Shown piece by piece: positions 1-11,365 of a DNA stretch of 64,000 nucleotides. Location of the stretch: the NCBI GenBank assembly GCA_027257055.1, contig JAPVLO010000073.1, positions 4,888,501 through 4,952,500 on the forward strand, written 5' to 3'. This DNA is from Cephalopachus bancanus (Eukaryota > Chordata > Mammalia > Primates > Tarsiidae). The notes under the pieces are model-generated. The model was not told where the DNA came from and made no database searches. It worked only from the letters and a program-made list of their open reading frames with translations. Made by a program: the position numbers and the translations under genes. Numbering within the stretch: position 1 is the stretch's first letter; each line of letters opens with the position of its first letter.

Positions 1-775
1 TATAAATGGTCACATGAATATCATTAGTTAATAGTGAAATGCAAATTAAAGCCACAATGATATGTCGCTACATGTCCACTAGCATGGCTCTTATCCAAAA
101 AACTGAAAACATTCGATGTTGGCAAGGATATGGAGAAACTGGAATCCTCCTACTTCGCTGTTTGGAATGTAGGGGGAAAAAAACATTTTGGAAACAGTTA
201 CATATTAATTTTTTAAAAGATTAAACACACACTGATCACTTAACCTTGCAGTTTTACTCCTAGAAAATTACCTAAGAAAATAGAGTGAGATGTTCACACA
301 AAGACATACACAGATGTTCACAGTAACATTATTTGTCAGTCAAAAACAGAAAACAAAACAAATGTCTATTAACTGATATATCAATAAATAAAATTTGATC
401 CATGCAATAAAATACTCAGCAATAAAAGAATCAAACTTCTAAACGTGCTATAAAACTGATAAATATAAAAAATATTACACTAATTGGAAAAAGTCAGACA
501 CAAAGTTAAGATCACATATTATAAAATTTTACTTATGCAAAGTTTCCAATAAAGACAAGTTTAAAAAGACAGAATGCAGGTCAGCAGGGGCCTAGGTTAG
601 AGTGTGATAGCAGAGACTACTGCAAATGAGCACATGGGAATTTGTGGGGGTTAAGGAGATGTTTTAGAACTGGATCATGTTGATGGCTACAAAACTCTAA
701 ATATCCTAAAATAACTGAATTATACAACTGCAGTGTGTAACTATTAGGGTATGAAAATTATACCTCATTAAAACA
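1..775 (+). mobile_element. Old L1 (L1M-type) 3' fragment
   Basis: The sequence follows the mammalian L1 3' half on the plus strand. It has the end of ORF2 (the 'gatgttggcaaggatatgga' region, the poor match to TGGTGGGA, 'aatactcagcaataaaag') and a 3' end with 'ttatacctcattaaa'. It is heavily diverged with no open frame beyond about 60 codons. The element is cut by the window edge on the left. The subfamily cannot be fixed without alignment. Confidence 0.8.
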
Positions 776-1481
776 TTGAGTTTGCAATGTTCTAAATTAA
801 AGCCACAGACCATTTTTGCATTAATAATCAATAAATTATTAGGTTGGGATATTAAGCCCAGAGAAGAGGACACAAAGTGAAAATATGATAACTATTTTCA
901 AATACTCAATAAGTAACATGCCCTTCAGAAGACGAATAAGACTTATAAGATTTTATCAGAACAAATAAATTGATAAGAATCCAAATACAACTCAATACAC
1001 CAAAAAAACTCTAGAAGGAAGAGCTGAACTTTCTAAAAAATAAGAAGCATCTACTATGAAGCAGTTACTCTGTGAGTCAGCTTGTTTCTTGTTACTATTG
1101 AAAATGGTTAATTGACCAATTATTTAGAATTGTTCAAAGCTGATTCCTATATGATGCAGAATTGAAATGGAAATGAAATTGAAAGATAAACCAAATGACT
1201 GCCAAGATTCCTTTTGTTTCTTGGATACTATCTTCATTTTTATTTTTGCCACTGAAGTGACACATTAAAAAAGAAACAACCATGAGACAAATTCAAAGTT
1301 AAAACCCCAGTCCAGTCCATGGTCAAGGACAAAGCCTCCATTTAGCTGATAACTTATATGTATAATGAACCTAGAGGAGAGGTTGTCAAGGATCTGTATG
1401 AACACATGGAGATTTGCCCGAGTTAGGGAGACAGCCTAATTTTACTGGTGTGGGGAGGTCACCTTACAGCTAATAATAAAC
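776..1481. other. Unassigned intergenic sequence
   Basis: AT-rich single-copy-like sequence between an L1 and an Alu. The part around 850-1060 has the feel of a decayed interspersed repeat, but I cannot name it. No open frame, splice pair or RNA gene stands out. Confidence 0.4.
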
Positions 1482-1769
1482 TTTTTTTTTTTGAGTTGGA
1501 GTCTCACTCTGTCGCCCAGACTGGAGTGCAGTGGCCACTCCCGGCCACCGCAGCCTCGACCTGCTGGGCTCCGGCGATCCTTCCGCCTCAGCCTTCCAAG
1601 TAGCTGGAACTACAGGTGCGCACTACCATATCGGCTAATCGTTTGATTTCTTGTAGAGATGAGGTCTCACCAAGTTGCCCAGGCGGGTCTCGAACCCACA
1701 GGCTCAGACAATCCACTCACCTCAGCCTCCCAAAGGCGCGGGATTACAGGCTGGGCCACCGAGCCCGGC
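1482..1769 (-). mobile_element. Alu, lemur-type, antisense
   Basis: Begins with the T-run (reverse of the poly(A) tail) and GAGTTGGAGTCTCACTCTG and ends at GAGCCCGGC. It is a dimeric Alu in the derived form that dominates this window. The flanks share a short duplication TAATAAACT. The 5-nt ACTTG stretch in the left arm is present. The 68-codon frame over it is only Alu sequence. Confidence 0.95.
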
Positions 1770-1873
1770 TAATAAACTATTTTTTTATCTATCATAGATT
1801 TTTGTTTAACATAAGGAGGTAAGACACTTATATAAATAACTATTTTGTTAATTTTTCTTTAAAATAACATTTT

Positions 1874-2166
1874 GCTGGGTTCTGTGACTCACGCCTGCAA
1901 TCCTAGCACTTTGGGAGGCAAAGGCAAGAGGATCGCCTGAGTCCAGGGGTTCGAGACCAACCTGGGCAACTTGACCAGACCTCGTCTCTACAATAAATCA
2001 AAAAATTAGCCAAGGACGGTGGCGCTCACCTGTGGCTCCAGCTATTGGAAGGCTGAGGCGGAAGGATCACCTGAGCCCAGAAGGTTGAGGCTGCTGTGGG
2101 TGTGAGCGTGCCACTGCACTCCAGCCTGGACTGCAGAGTAAGACTCCTACTCAAAAAAATAAAAAG
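1874..2166 (+). mobile_element. Alu, older form
   Basis: Full-length dimeric Alu on the plus strand from GCTGGGTTCTGTGACTCACG to the A-rich end. It keeps the ancestral GTGAGCGTGCCACTGCAC right-arm sequence rather than the lemur-type GGGAGCGGCC form. It is therefore older than or basal to the lemur-type copies. Confidence 0.93.
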
Positions 2167-2687
2167 AACTTCTAACAGTTGAAAATGAGAATTATATAAG
2201 CCTTGTACTGTGTTATAAGCAGTGTTTATTGTACTGTATTATAAGCAATAGTTATTTATTGTCAAAACAAGTATTTTGCAAGGAAAAATCTCTGATATGA
2301 GATTAAATGTAACAATTATTTCAGGAACTATGTCTATAATAGCGTATAAGCCATTTTTGGTGGGGAGAGTGACTTGGTTGGATAAAGAGGTGGAGTTAGG
2401 AAGGTAGGAGTGGATAGGATATATTGATATCTACTAAAACAAAAAAAGTATGATGTTAGTAGACAGAAACACATACTTAAGATGTTTAGTCTGAGACTAT
2501 AGTTTTTGTCTTGATAATTAAAACCTAGGGTTTTAATAAAACAAATTATTTTCACAAACTATTGTTACAAATACCTCCGCAATGACATTTTCTACCTTAT
2601 ACAAAGCCAGTAATATTACATATATATATACACATATATAGTATATATTATATAATATAATATATATTATACACACATATATATGTG

Positions 2688-2719
<32 letters not shown>

Positions 2720-3004
2720 CACACACATATATATATATGCAGGTATGTGTATTTTAGGATTATACTTTTCTAACTTGAAATTTTTAATTATGTCATTTTG
2801 CTCTTTAATAAATGAGATATTAAACACAGCAGGGAGATAAAATGTCCAATAAATAACAACACCTATTAATATGCTCTTAGTTATATATGTGTATGTTTCA
2901 TATATACAACGTTTGTGTGTTTAATTAGCTTTGGGTTTGTTTTGTTTCAAAACAACTTAAAAGAATCACCTCAATAGCTAGAAAAATCACTTCTAAAAAT
3001 CTAA
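2167..3004. other. Unassigned sequence with simple repeats
   Basis: AT-rich DNA. The only clear structure is the TA/GA microsatellite listed separately. The reverse-strand frames here are translations of simple repeats and chance frames. Confidence 0.4.
2616..2742. repeat. Compound (TA)n/(GA)n/(CA)n microsatellite
   Basis: Runs of TA broken by ACACACA, then nine or so GA units, then CACACA and TA again. The TA part contains imperfect palindromes and could extrude as a hairpin. It accounts for the Tyr/Ile-rich reverse-strand frame at 2533-2724, which is not a gene. Confidence 0.9.
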
Positions 3005-4646
3005 CATCCTTCCATGATAAAAAAAAAAAAAAAAACTAGGTATCCAATTGAACTTCTTGACCAGAATAAAGGGCAGTTATTAAAAACTTATAGTTAACAC
3101 CATACGTTGTGGTGAAAAAACAAATGCTTTCCCACTAAGATCAGAAAGAGGGAAAGAATGTGACCCTGTTGCCATGTCTATGTGAAACACTTACTAGGGC
3201 AATTATGCAAGTGAAATAAATAAAGGCATCAAGATCAGAAAGGAAGAAGTAAATATATCTGTATATCGAATGACATGTACACATACAAAATACTAAGGAA
3301 TCTTTAAAAAATCTGTTAGAACTAAAAAATGAGTTTAGGAAGGTGGCTAAATAGAAGACCAATATACAAAAATCAGTTTTACTTCTTTATACTATCAATG
3401 AACAATCTGAAAATAAAATTAAGAAAAAATTGAATACACAATAGCATCAAAAGGAAAAAAATACTTGCAAATGAATTCATCCAAATAAATGTAAGACATA
3501 TACATTGAAAAATACTAAACAACACTGAAAAAATTACAGAAGACCTGAATAAAAGTAAAGACATTCAATGTTATGGATTTGAAGATTTCATATTATTAAA
3601 ATGCCAATAGTCCCAAAATTAATACACAAATTCAACAAAATCCCTATCAAAATCCCAGATAACTTTTTGGTAGAAATTGACAAGATGATCTTAAAAATTT
3701 TATGGAAATACCAAAACAATTCTTTGGGGGGAAAGGACAAAGTTAGAAGACTCACATTTCTTGATTTCAAAACTTAATGTAAAGCTGCATAATCCAGACA
3801 GTGCCATACTGACTTAAGGACAGATCTCAAAAAAATTGGGAATACAGAAATAAACCCTAAAATGTATGGGCAGTTAATTTTTCACAAGTAAGACAATTAA
3901 ATGGTGAAAGAATAGTATTTTCAACACATGGTGATGGAATCACTGGATATTTATGTGGAAAAGAATGAATTTGGATTCCTGTCTCACAAGATATATAAAC
4001 ATGAACTTACACTAAATCATAGACCTGATTGTAACAGCTAAAACTATAAAACTCTTAAAAGAATACATGAATAAGCCTTTGTGATTTGGGATTAGGCAAT
4101 AGATTCTTAGACGTGATATCAAAAGCATCAGTGACACAAGAAAACATAGATAAATTGAACTTTGTCAAAATTTAAAGTTTTGTGCTTCAAAAAACATCAA
4201 GAAGAAGTAAGACGATAATCCACCCAACTGAAGAAAATATTTCAAATCACATATCTAATAGGGAACTGGTATCCAGAACATATAAATAATTCTTACAATT
4301 CAACAATGAAAAGAAAATATTCTAATTTCTTAATGGGCATAACATTTGAACAGATATTTCTCCAAATCAAATATAAAATGGTGAATTAGTGCATGAAAAG
4401 ATGCCAACATCATTGTTCATTAGAGAAATGGAAATTAAAAAAAAAACAATGAAACATCATTTCATACCCACTAGGATAGCTAAAATAAAAACTAAAACTA
4501 AAGACAGTGACAGCCAGAACCCTCTTACATTGCTTGTGGAATTGTAAAACAGTACAAACATGCTGGAAAACAATCTGGCAGTTTCCCAAAATGTTAAATT
4601 TAGAATTATATAACTCCTAAGTATATACCTTACACAATTGAAAACA

Positions 4647-4923
4647 GGCCGGGTGCAGTGACTCACGCTTATAATGTCAGCACTTTGGGAGACAGAGCAA
4701 GAGAATCACCTTAGCACAGGGCCTTGAGAACAATCTGGGCAACGTGGCAAAACCTCATCACTACAATAAAAATTTAAAAATTTACCTGGGTGTGGTGGTA
4801 CACACCTGTAGTTGGAAGGCTGAGGCAGAAGATCACCTGAGCACAGCAGGTCTAGACTATAGTGGCCGTGAGCGTGCCACTGCACTCCAGCCTGGACAAC
4901 AGAGTGAGACTGATTTAAAAAAC

Positions 4924-4924
<1 letters not shown>
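4647..4924 (+). mobile_element. Alu, older form, inserted in L1
   Basis: Plus-strand dimeric Alu (GGCCGGGTGCAGTGACTCAC...). The target duplication AATTGAAAACA lies just before it and again after its GATA-rich tail, within the host L1. The frames on both strands here are Alu translations. Confidence 0.92.

Positions 4925-4972
<48 letters not shown>
4925..4972 (+). repeat. (GATA)12 microsatellite in an Alu tail
   Basis: Twelve perfect GATA units directly follow the Alu and are followed by the second target-site duplication. The array therefore grew inside the Alu poly(A) tail. It is translated as a Tyr-Leu-Ser-Ile repeat on the reverse strand, which is not a protein. Confidence 0.97.
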
Positions 4973-4973
<1 letters not shown>

Positions 4974-5488
4974 AGAATTGAAAACATATGTCCACATAAA
5001 AACATGAATGTTTATTACAGAAGTATTCATAATAGTCAAAAGTGGTAATAACCCAAATGTTCATAAATAAATAAATAACGTGGTATATCTATACAATGGA
5101 ATATTGTTTGGCTTTAAAAAGGAATGAAATACAGATACATGCTACAACATAGATAAACCTTGAAAACATTACACTCAGTAAAAAAAGCCTGACACAGAAG
5201 GCCTAACATTGTACTATTTCATTAATATAAAATGTCTATAATTTAAATATCCATAAAAAACAAAAAGTAGTATAGAGGTCACAGGGGCAGTGGGAGTAGT
5301 GGGAGGTGGTAAGAGACTGCTAAGGGAAATGGGGTTTCATTCTGTGATGAAAGTGTCCTGGAATTTGATAGTGCAAAATAATGGTTGTGAAAATCTATGA
5401 TATAGTAAAATAACACCCAATTACACACTTTAAAATGAGGAATTTTATGGTATATGGATTTTTGCCTAAATAAAGCTGCAATTAAAAA

Positions 5489-5886
5489 AATAAGTCAAAT
5501 AAGTAGGCCATTTAAGATAGATCAGGATTTTCTGTAACAAATAATAAAACATACCAAAGATCTATTATAGAAAAATGTATAGAATGGGAAACTATCATAC
5601 AGAAAGTCCAAATACCCTCTACTAGGAGATAACTTGGCATGCTTGAGAAGCCAAAAGAAGGCTATTATGTTTAAAACATAAGAGGCAAGGGGAAAAGTGG
5701 CCCAAGATAATGCTTGAGACAACAGGTGAGAGTTAGAGCAAACAGACCCCAGAAGCCACAGTAATGAATATGGATTTTATCCTTCTTTCATCTGGAAGCC
5801 ACTGGAAGATTTTAGGCAGTGCACTATCTGGTTCATTTTTAAAAGCTGGCTATGCCTGTTCTAGGGAAAACAGAAGAGGGGATGGC
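5489..5886. other. Unassigned sequence
   Basis: Single-copy-like sequence between the L1 poly(A) and the short retroposon. Around 5700-5860 there is a resemblance to the C/T-poor strand of an L2 ('attttatccttctttcatctggaagccactgg'), which would make it a weak L2 remnant. I cannot confirm this by eye. Confidence 0.35.
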
Positions 5887-5900
5887 AAGAATGGAAACAG

Positions 5901-5987
5901 GGGTAACCCCTTCGGGTCCCCTCCCACTGTGGGAGTTTTTCTGTCCTCTCAATAAACCCTGCTTTCTTAAAATAAATTAATAAATAA
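5901..5987 (+). mobile_element. 68-nt LTR R-region-like retroposon, copy A
   Basis: A 68-nt body (5901-5968) starts GGGTAACCCCTTCGGGTCCC, contains a hairpin CTCCCA-CTG-TGGGAG, has AATAAA at body positions 51-56 and ends GCTTTCTT, followed by an A-rich tail (5969-5987). Perfect 14-bp duplications AAGAATGGAAACAG lie at 5887-5900 and 5988-6001, so it was inserted by target-primed reverse transcription. The body looks like the R region of an ERV1/gammaretrovirus-like LTR: cap-site G-rich start, poly(A) hairpin, AATAAA about 12 nt before the end. It codes for nothing. The parent LTR is not in this window. Confidence 0.8.
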
Positions 5988-6001
5988 AAGAATGGAAACA
6001 G

Positions 6002-7805
6002 AAAGAATAAACAGTTGTCTCTAATTTGTAGTACTAGAGAGATGGATGGATAGGACCAGAGCTGGAATAGCTTTTTTTAATCATATTTAACTCTTTGGAA
6101 TCTAACCCACTCTAAGTGTGGTAGGCACTGTGATGTGTTTTCCAAATACTCTTCTGGGATGAAGAATTCTCTTTCCAGCTATTGCCTGCGCTGAAGAGAG
6201 ACTTTCTAGAGCAGCCTTCATATGTTCAAGGCAGATGTATAATGGCCCGAACTCTTGCATGAATGAAAGGAACCTGAAGGGACACCCAGCTTCAGAGCTC
6301 CCATGAGGTCTGTGAGGGTTTCATTGAAACTGCATCCCTCTTCCCAATTCTGCTTCCTTTTCTTCCCATCTAAAGAGTTTGATCTCCAAAATGACCCCTG
6401 ATAATTGTACTGTATGCTAATCTCCATCTCATAATCTGCTTCCCAGGGAACTCAATCTATGATACTGACTTACTAAAACTCAGTACATGGCCTTCGTTTA
6501 CCATCTAAAGAGGGTCAACCTATAAAAACTAAAAACTTGAAATAACTGCATGCCAATTAAAAAAATCCTTACCAGAATAGTGATACACAATGTGGTGATA
6601 CTATACCAACTTATGACATTTTTATCATATCTCATGTATTTTAATTAAACCCTTTGTATGTAAACACTTTTAATGCTATTTTAGTGAAAGGACAATAGTA
6701 AATAATAGAATACGTGGTAAAATTGTACCATTAACCACACTGAAGAAACTAAGAACAAAAAAGGACAAGTGTTGTGTCTCTTGTTTCTAGGTCTGAAGAT
6801 AGTATGTTATTTACAATTGCTGACAGTATCAATTGACATGGGCAATTATAATGGAAACATATTGGCTCACTCTGCACTAATCAAAAGTAAAATTTCAGTG
6901 AAGCAAAAAATGTTAGCCCAGCACATTATTTTATACAATCAGAAAAACACTCAAAATTTGCATATGCAATTCCATCCTTCGAAACAAGAGTTACACTATG
7001 TTCTTGCAAGAAATATCATTTATGAAACAATTTGATGAGCACAAGAATAACATATAATCACATTTTGATTATTCAGGGTGACAGAAGAAATATGTCACTT
7101 AAAGCTACAAATATTCTAAGACTCCATTTAGCCCATCACACACAATCTCTTGCCTATCAAACAATTTTTCAAGACTTGCTAGTAGCTAATAATCTGAGTT
7201 TCACCTTTATAAAGGTTTTAAAGCATCAGTGAAATGGCCAAAGGGTAGCAACACAAGGGAGTTAAGTCAGAAGTAGCAAAGTCCCTAAATAATCCTCAAA
7301 GTATTCTATGTCTTGAATAACTAAGAGTTGACTGTTGATTGTGTTTGCAAAAAAATCATTGAAAGGATCTTTTCTCTGGAGTTTTAGCCCAGATCAGAAT
7401 TTTACCACCTTTTGCCCAAGGCTGCGGCAAGACTTCCAGAGCAAAGAGAAGGTAGAGTGTGATCCTTAATGTAAGTTATAAAGATCAAAATAGAGCAAAG
7501 AGAGCATTTCACAGATTTAAAAGTCAGTAACATGTTTTTAGTGAAATTTGGAAATATGTCTCCTTATTTTAACTTTATTTTATAAAATAATCTGTTTTTT
7601 GAAATGACCAGGCATTACATAAAGTACGACTGTGTGAGTTCCTTGAAGATGGGAAATGTGACTGGATCTTTATATTTCTGTTGTGTCACATGGAGCCTGG
7701 AACACAACACTCAGCAAAAGAAACAAAAAGAAGATCCTTTAGTCCAGTATTTTCATATACACAAATTTTCCAGACTAACAGAGTATATCTGAAAATTAAG
7801 TGTAA
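6002..7805. other. Unassigned sequence with a possible ancient LTR end
   Basis: The stretch 6180-6470 ('gctaatctccatctcataat', 'cttcccagggaactc') resembles the 3' part of an old mammalian dispersed repeat, probably an LTR, but I cannot name the family. From 6480 to 7805 I see only AT-rich single-copy-like DNA. The 88-codon frame at 6769-7035 has no recognisable motif and no context for a gene. Confidence 0.35.
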
Positions 7806-8110
7806 GCCGGGCTTGGTGGCTCAGCCTGTAATCCCAGAGCCTTAGGAGGCTGAGGTGAGTGGATTGCCTGAGCCCGCGGGTTCGAGACCCCCTGGGCAAC
7901 TTGGCGAGACCTTATCTCTACAATAACTAAAAAATTAGCCGGGCGTGGTAGCGCGGGCCTGTAGTTCCAGCTACTTGGAAGGCTGAGGCGGAAGGATTGC
8001 CGGAGCCCAGCAGGTGGAGGCTACGGTGGCCGGGAGTGGCCACGGCACTCCAGTCTGGGTGACAGAGTGAGACTCCAACTCAAAAAAAAAAAAAAAAGAA
8101 AGAAAGAAAA
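7806..8110 (+). mobile_element. Alu, lemur-type
   Basis: Full-length plus-strand copy with an A-rich tail (to 8110). A perfect 15-bp target duplication GAAAATTAAGTGTAA lies immediately before and after. The left arm keeps the ACTTG stretch (GGGCAACTTGGCGAGACC). The internal promoter box B GGTTCGAGACC is intact. Confidence 0.97.
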
Positions 8111-8184
8111 GAAAATTAAGTGTAAAGAATGAAGTTGGTAAAAATCAGATGACTATATGGAATAAAGTGGTCATTTTTCAATCT

Positions 8185-8345
8185 CCACAGCTGCTTTATG
8201 AGATATTATTGTTCCATGTTAAAAGACAAGATTGGGAAGATGAGGTTCAGAGACCATAAATAACTTAACAAAAATCATATAGCTAATACGTTGCAGAGCT
8301 GTGAGTCAAACTCCAGCCTTACTGACTCAGTTCTCAGAGACTTTT
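8185..8345 (+). mobile_element. MIR SINE
   Basis: The plus strand matches the MIR core and 3' part: 'ctttatgagatattattgtt', 'gatgaggttcagagacc', 'aacttaacaaaaatcatata', 'cagagctgtgagtcaaactc'. Strong divergence, as expected for an ancient mammalian tRNA-derived SINE. Confidence 0.8.
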
Positions 8346-8640
8346 TCTATAGCTGTGCTGTCGCATAGTTAGCCACATGTTGCTGTTAAGCACTTAAAGT
8401 GTGGTTACGCTGAACTGAGTTGGGCTAAAAGGTACACTGATTTCAAAGAAAAATGTTCAAAAAAGAATGTAAAAAAAATCACTAGTAATTTCTGTATCAG
8501 TTACATGTTGATAATATTTTGAATATATTGGTTATGTAAAATACACCATTAAAATTAGTTTCACTGCCTATTTTTTTAAAAATGTGGTTGTTAAATAAAA
8601 TTGGCCATTGCCTTACTAGACTGTGGTGTAGCCATGTGCT
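8346..8640. mobile_element. MER33-like hAT DNA transposon remnant
   Basis: Contains 'agctgtgctgtc', 'tagccacatgttgctgttaa', 'gcacttaaagtgtggttac', 'ttacatgttgataatatttt' and 'aatatattggttatgtaaaa'. These are diagnostic stretches of a short non-autonomous hAT-Charlie element (MER33-type). It lies end to end with the MIR. It is non-coding. Confidence 0.75.
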
Positions 8641-8722
8641 CTTGGAGCTATTGCTATCCCCATGTTTCCTGGCTTTCTCTCCCTCTCTTTACTTTCTAAA
8701 TAAACTACATTTTCTAATCTAG

Positions 8723-8723
<1 letters not shown>

Positions 8724-8759
<36 letters not shown>
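8724..8759. repeat. (AT)n microsatellite
   Basis: About 18 perfect AT units. Self-complementary, so a likely site of hairpin or cruciform formation and of length polymorphism. Confidence 0.97.
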
Positions 8760-8763
<4 letters not shown>

Positions 8764-9236
8764 CACATGTGGTTTACATAATATTTCTATCAGACACAAT
8801 GATATACAGGAAAAGAGAAACAAATAAAGAAGATACCTCAGAAGAAGGAGCAGAATTTTTCTCTTGTAAAGAGACACTTCTGCTAAGGAATGAGATTAGG
8901 AAGGGAGGAAGTGTTTAGTGTGTGGCTTTTTTTAAAAAACGTACATTTAAAGAACTATTCACAACACAACATAGACTCAGTCAGAAGTACATAAAATGCT
9001 ATGATGGCAGTAATTTATCTATACCTTCAATGGAATTTTTCTATTTTAGATGTTAAGCTATATCAAACCATAAAGATAAAGAAAGTAAATGTGAAAGGAG
9101 ATTCCAGGTAGAGAAAAATATACCCAAGAGCAATGTGGCAAGCAACAGGCAGCCGAGTAAGTTGGAAGAGACAACAGAAGAAAGGAGAAAAGAACCGGTC
9201 ACATCAGGTTTGCAAGCTAAGCAAAGCATATGGCCA
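8760..9236. other. Unassigned intergenic sequence
   Basis: No recognisable repeat or gene. The 162-codon reverse frame that begins at 9541 and runs down to 9053 owes most of its length to the neighbouring Alu. Confidence 0.4.
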
Positions 9237-9522
9237 ACCGGGCACAGTGGCTCAGCCTGTAATCCCGTGCCTTTGGGAGGCTGAGGTGAGTGGATTGCCT
9301 GAGCCCGCGGGTTCGAGACCCGCCTGGGCAGCGAGACCTCATCTCTACAATAAAAAATCAAAAAATCAGCCGGGCGTGGTAGCGCATGCCTGTAATTCTG
9401 GCTACTTGGAAGGCTGAGGCGGAAGGATTGCCGGAGCCCAGCAGGTCGAGGCTGTGGTGGCCTGGAGCGGCCAGTGCACTCCAGTCTGGGCGGCAGAGTG
9501 AGACTCCAACTCAAAAAAAAAA
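9237..9522 (+). mobile_element. Alu, lemur-type, ACTTG-deleted subgroup
   Basis: Full-length plus-strand copy flanked by the duplication AAGCATATGGCC. The left arm reads GGGCAGCGAGACCTC, lacking the 5 nt ACTTG found in other lemur-type copies here. Long open frames on both strands (94 and 162 codons) are Alu translations. Confidence 0.96.
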
Positions 9523-10029
9523 GCATATGGCCTTTATTCAAAAGATGTTGGTGATAATTTGATTGTAATTTATGAAAACAGTTCTCTTACTGTATTACAC
9601 AGAATATAGGTAGCCTGAGGTGAGAATGACTGGGAATTGCAAGGAAGAGAACTAACATTTCTTAAGTGTTTTACTTGCATTGTGTACTTTGGTTATCCTT
9701 GTTCATAGATGAAAAACACAAAAGAACAAAAAAAAAATTAAGAAAATGTCCATGACCACACAGTTGCCAATTTATAAGAAAATAAGTACTGATGCAGGTA
9801 ATTTGTGAAGTAGTGGGAAAGTTTGGAGAGACATGTCCTTATTTTTCTCTGTCAATTAAGTGATGATATTTTGTTGAGCTGGAAGGATTGAAAATGGACA
9901 GGTGAATTCAAAATAGCAGAAAAAATTTATAGTAGCCATGAAAATGAAAGGAGTGGAAGGAGATAATTGAGAAAAATAGCAAAAGAACTGGTAAAAGGTG
10001 CTGAACATCCATTAAATAGTAATAAAACT
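9523..10029. other. Unassigned intergenic sequence
   Basis: AT-rich sequence with no recognisable repeat, splice pair or long frame. Confidence 0.4.
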
Positions 10030-10245
10030 AGATAAAATGTATTGAGTTCTTATGATGTACCAGGCATAGGCTAAGCATTTTATGCGCAGTCTTATTTAAT
10101 CCACGAGACATCTAATTATGTGAGAATAATTATATAATCTTATATTACATATGCAAATTAGAGATTAAATAACTTGACCTTTCATCACAAAGGCATGATT
10201 CAAACCCACTTCTGTCTGTGGCTGTTTAACCAGGTCTCCAATATC
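10030..10245 (+). mobile_element. MIR SINE
   Basis: Nearly full-length MIR on the plus strand: 'tattgagttcttatgatgta', 'ccaggcataggctaagcatt', 'cttatttaatccacgagaca', 'gattcaaacccacttctgtc'. Divergence is high and the element is non-coding. Confidence 0.85.
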
Positions 10246-11069
10246 ACTGTGATGTTAACAATCTGAAATCCCATTCTGTTACAAGGGAAGAAGGACCCAC
10301 ATTTTAAAATTTAAGACACGCTGATGCCTATAGAGCTTGAAGTGGCCTGCCTAGGAACTCAAAATGAATTATGGCCAATGCCAGGTCTAAAATCTGGATT
10401 TCAATAGTAAACTGACTCATTTGAAAAACGAACTGAATGGTTGTAACAGTTCTGAAACAGGTAATAGGATTTAGAAAATCATATGTTATAATTCTATAGC
10501 CAGCACATAGAAGGGATCAAATAAATATTTCTTAACAGAAAATACAGAGAGGAAGAAAGGGAGGGCTGAACAGAAGGAAAGGGAAAGGAAGGAGAGAGAA
10601 GAGCAGAGCAAGAGAGATTGTATGGTTTTCAGGAAGATACTCCATTTCTTATAAAGTTTGATTGTGATCAAGTTCCTTGTCTTAAGACACTGATGCCCAA
10701 ATATTTGACTGTTTTAGGGTACTTGATAAGTACAGTTTCAGATTTACAATGAGGCAGTTTCCCTGCTTACATACTCCTATTCCTTATGGAGTTTTCAGCC
10801 ATTGCTTAACGACAGAAGAATTTTAGTGCTGGAAACAGTAGACAGTTTACCTTTTATTCAACTGAAATTTATCATGGTTGCAATCTTTATATTGACTCTA
10901 GCAGTATATTATTAAATTTATCATTCTAGAAATGTTTTCAATCAAAGTAAATCCTTTGATTATACACACAGCGAAAAACAACTATAATCCTTATTCGAGC
11001 ATGGTAGGTATGACTAAATTTAAAAAAGCAAAAATATATCAATGAGATTATCAATTCACAGTTTCTGGG
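10246..11069. other. Unassigned sequence with a purine-rich tract
   Basis: The span 10541-10618 is almost all A and G on the plus strand (G/A-rich, mirror-like blocks), a possible triplex-forming tract. The rest is ordinary AT-rich DNA. The reverse frame at 10486-10671 is the Ser/Leu/Phe translation of the purine tract. Confidence 0.5.
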
Positions 11070-11351
11070 TTTTTTAATCACATTATTTAAATTGGACTAG
11101 AGTGCAATGGCAAGCTCTCGGCTACCGCAGCCTTGACCTGCTGGCTAAGGTGATCATTTATTCTGAACTTTCCAAGCAGGTAGAACTACAAGGCACACAC
11201 TATCATATCTGGCTAATTTTTTTTATTTATTGTAGGGAGGAGGTCTTGCCAAGTTTCCCCAGATGGTCTTGAATCCCTGGGCTCAGGCAATCCTCTCGCT
11301 TCCACTTCCCAAAGTATTGGGATTACAGGCGGGAACCATTGTACCTGGCCT
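11070..11351 (-). mobile_element. Alu, old and diverged, antisense
   Basis: Reads as a decayed reverse Alu from 'aaattggactagagtgcaat' to 'gggaaccattgtacctggcc'. It has lost most CpGs and part of its tail. A younger Alu was inserted immediately downstream. Confidence 0.85.
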
Positions 11352-11365
11352 AAACTGGGTTATCT

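Larger units (their letters stand above)
3005..5488 (+). mobile_element. Old L1 (L1M-type), ORF2 end and 3' UTR
   Basis: The plus strand follows L1 ORF2 from the reverse transcriptase region ('aaactaggtatcca', 'ttcccactaagatcag', 'ggcatcaagatcagaaagga') through the C-terminal part to a 3' UTR ending in an A-rich tail near 5485. All frames are broken. It is interrupted by an Alu and its GATA tail (4647-4973), flanked by AATTGAAAACA on both sides. The L1 resumes in register after it. Confidence 0.85.

Noticed and set aside
2616..2742. Replication origin or matrix-attachment region from the TA/GA tract
   Set aside because: Such tracts are common in AT-rich mammalian DNA; nothing beyond base composition supports a function.
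9053..9541. 162-codon reverse open frame, the longest in the window
   Set aside because: Most of it is a translation of a lemur-type Alu (LSWSLTLPPRLECTG... pattern seen over several other Alus). No promoter, intron signal or family match.
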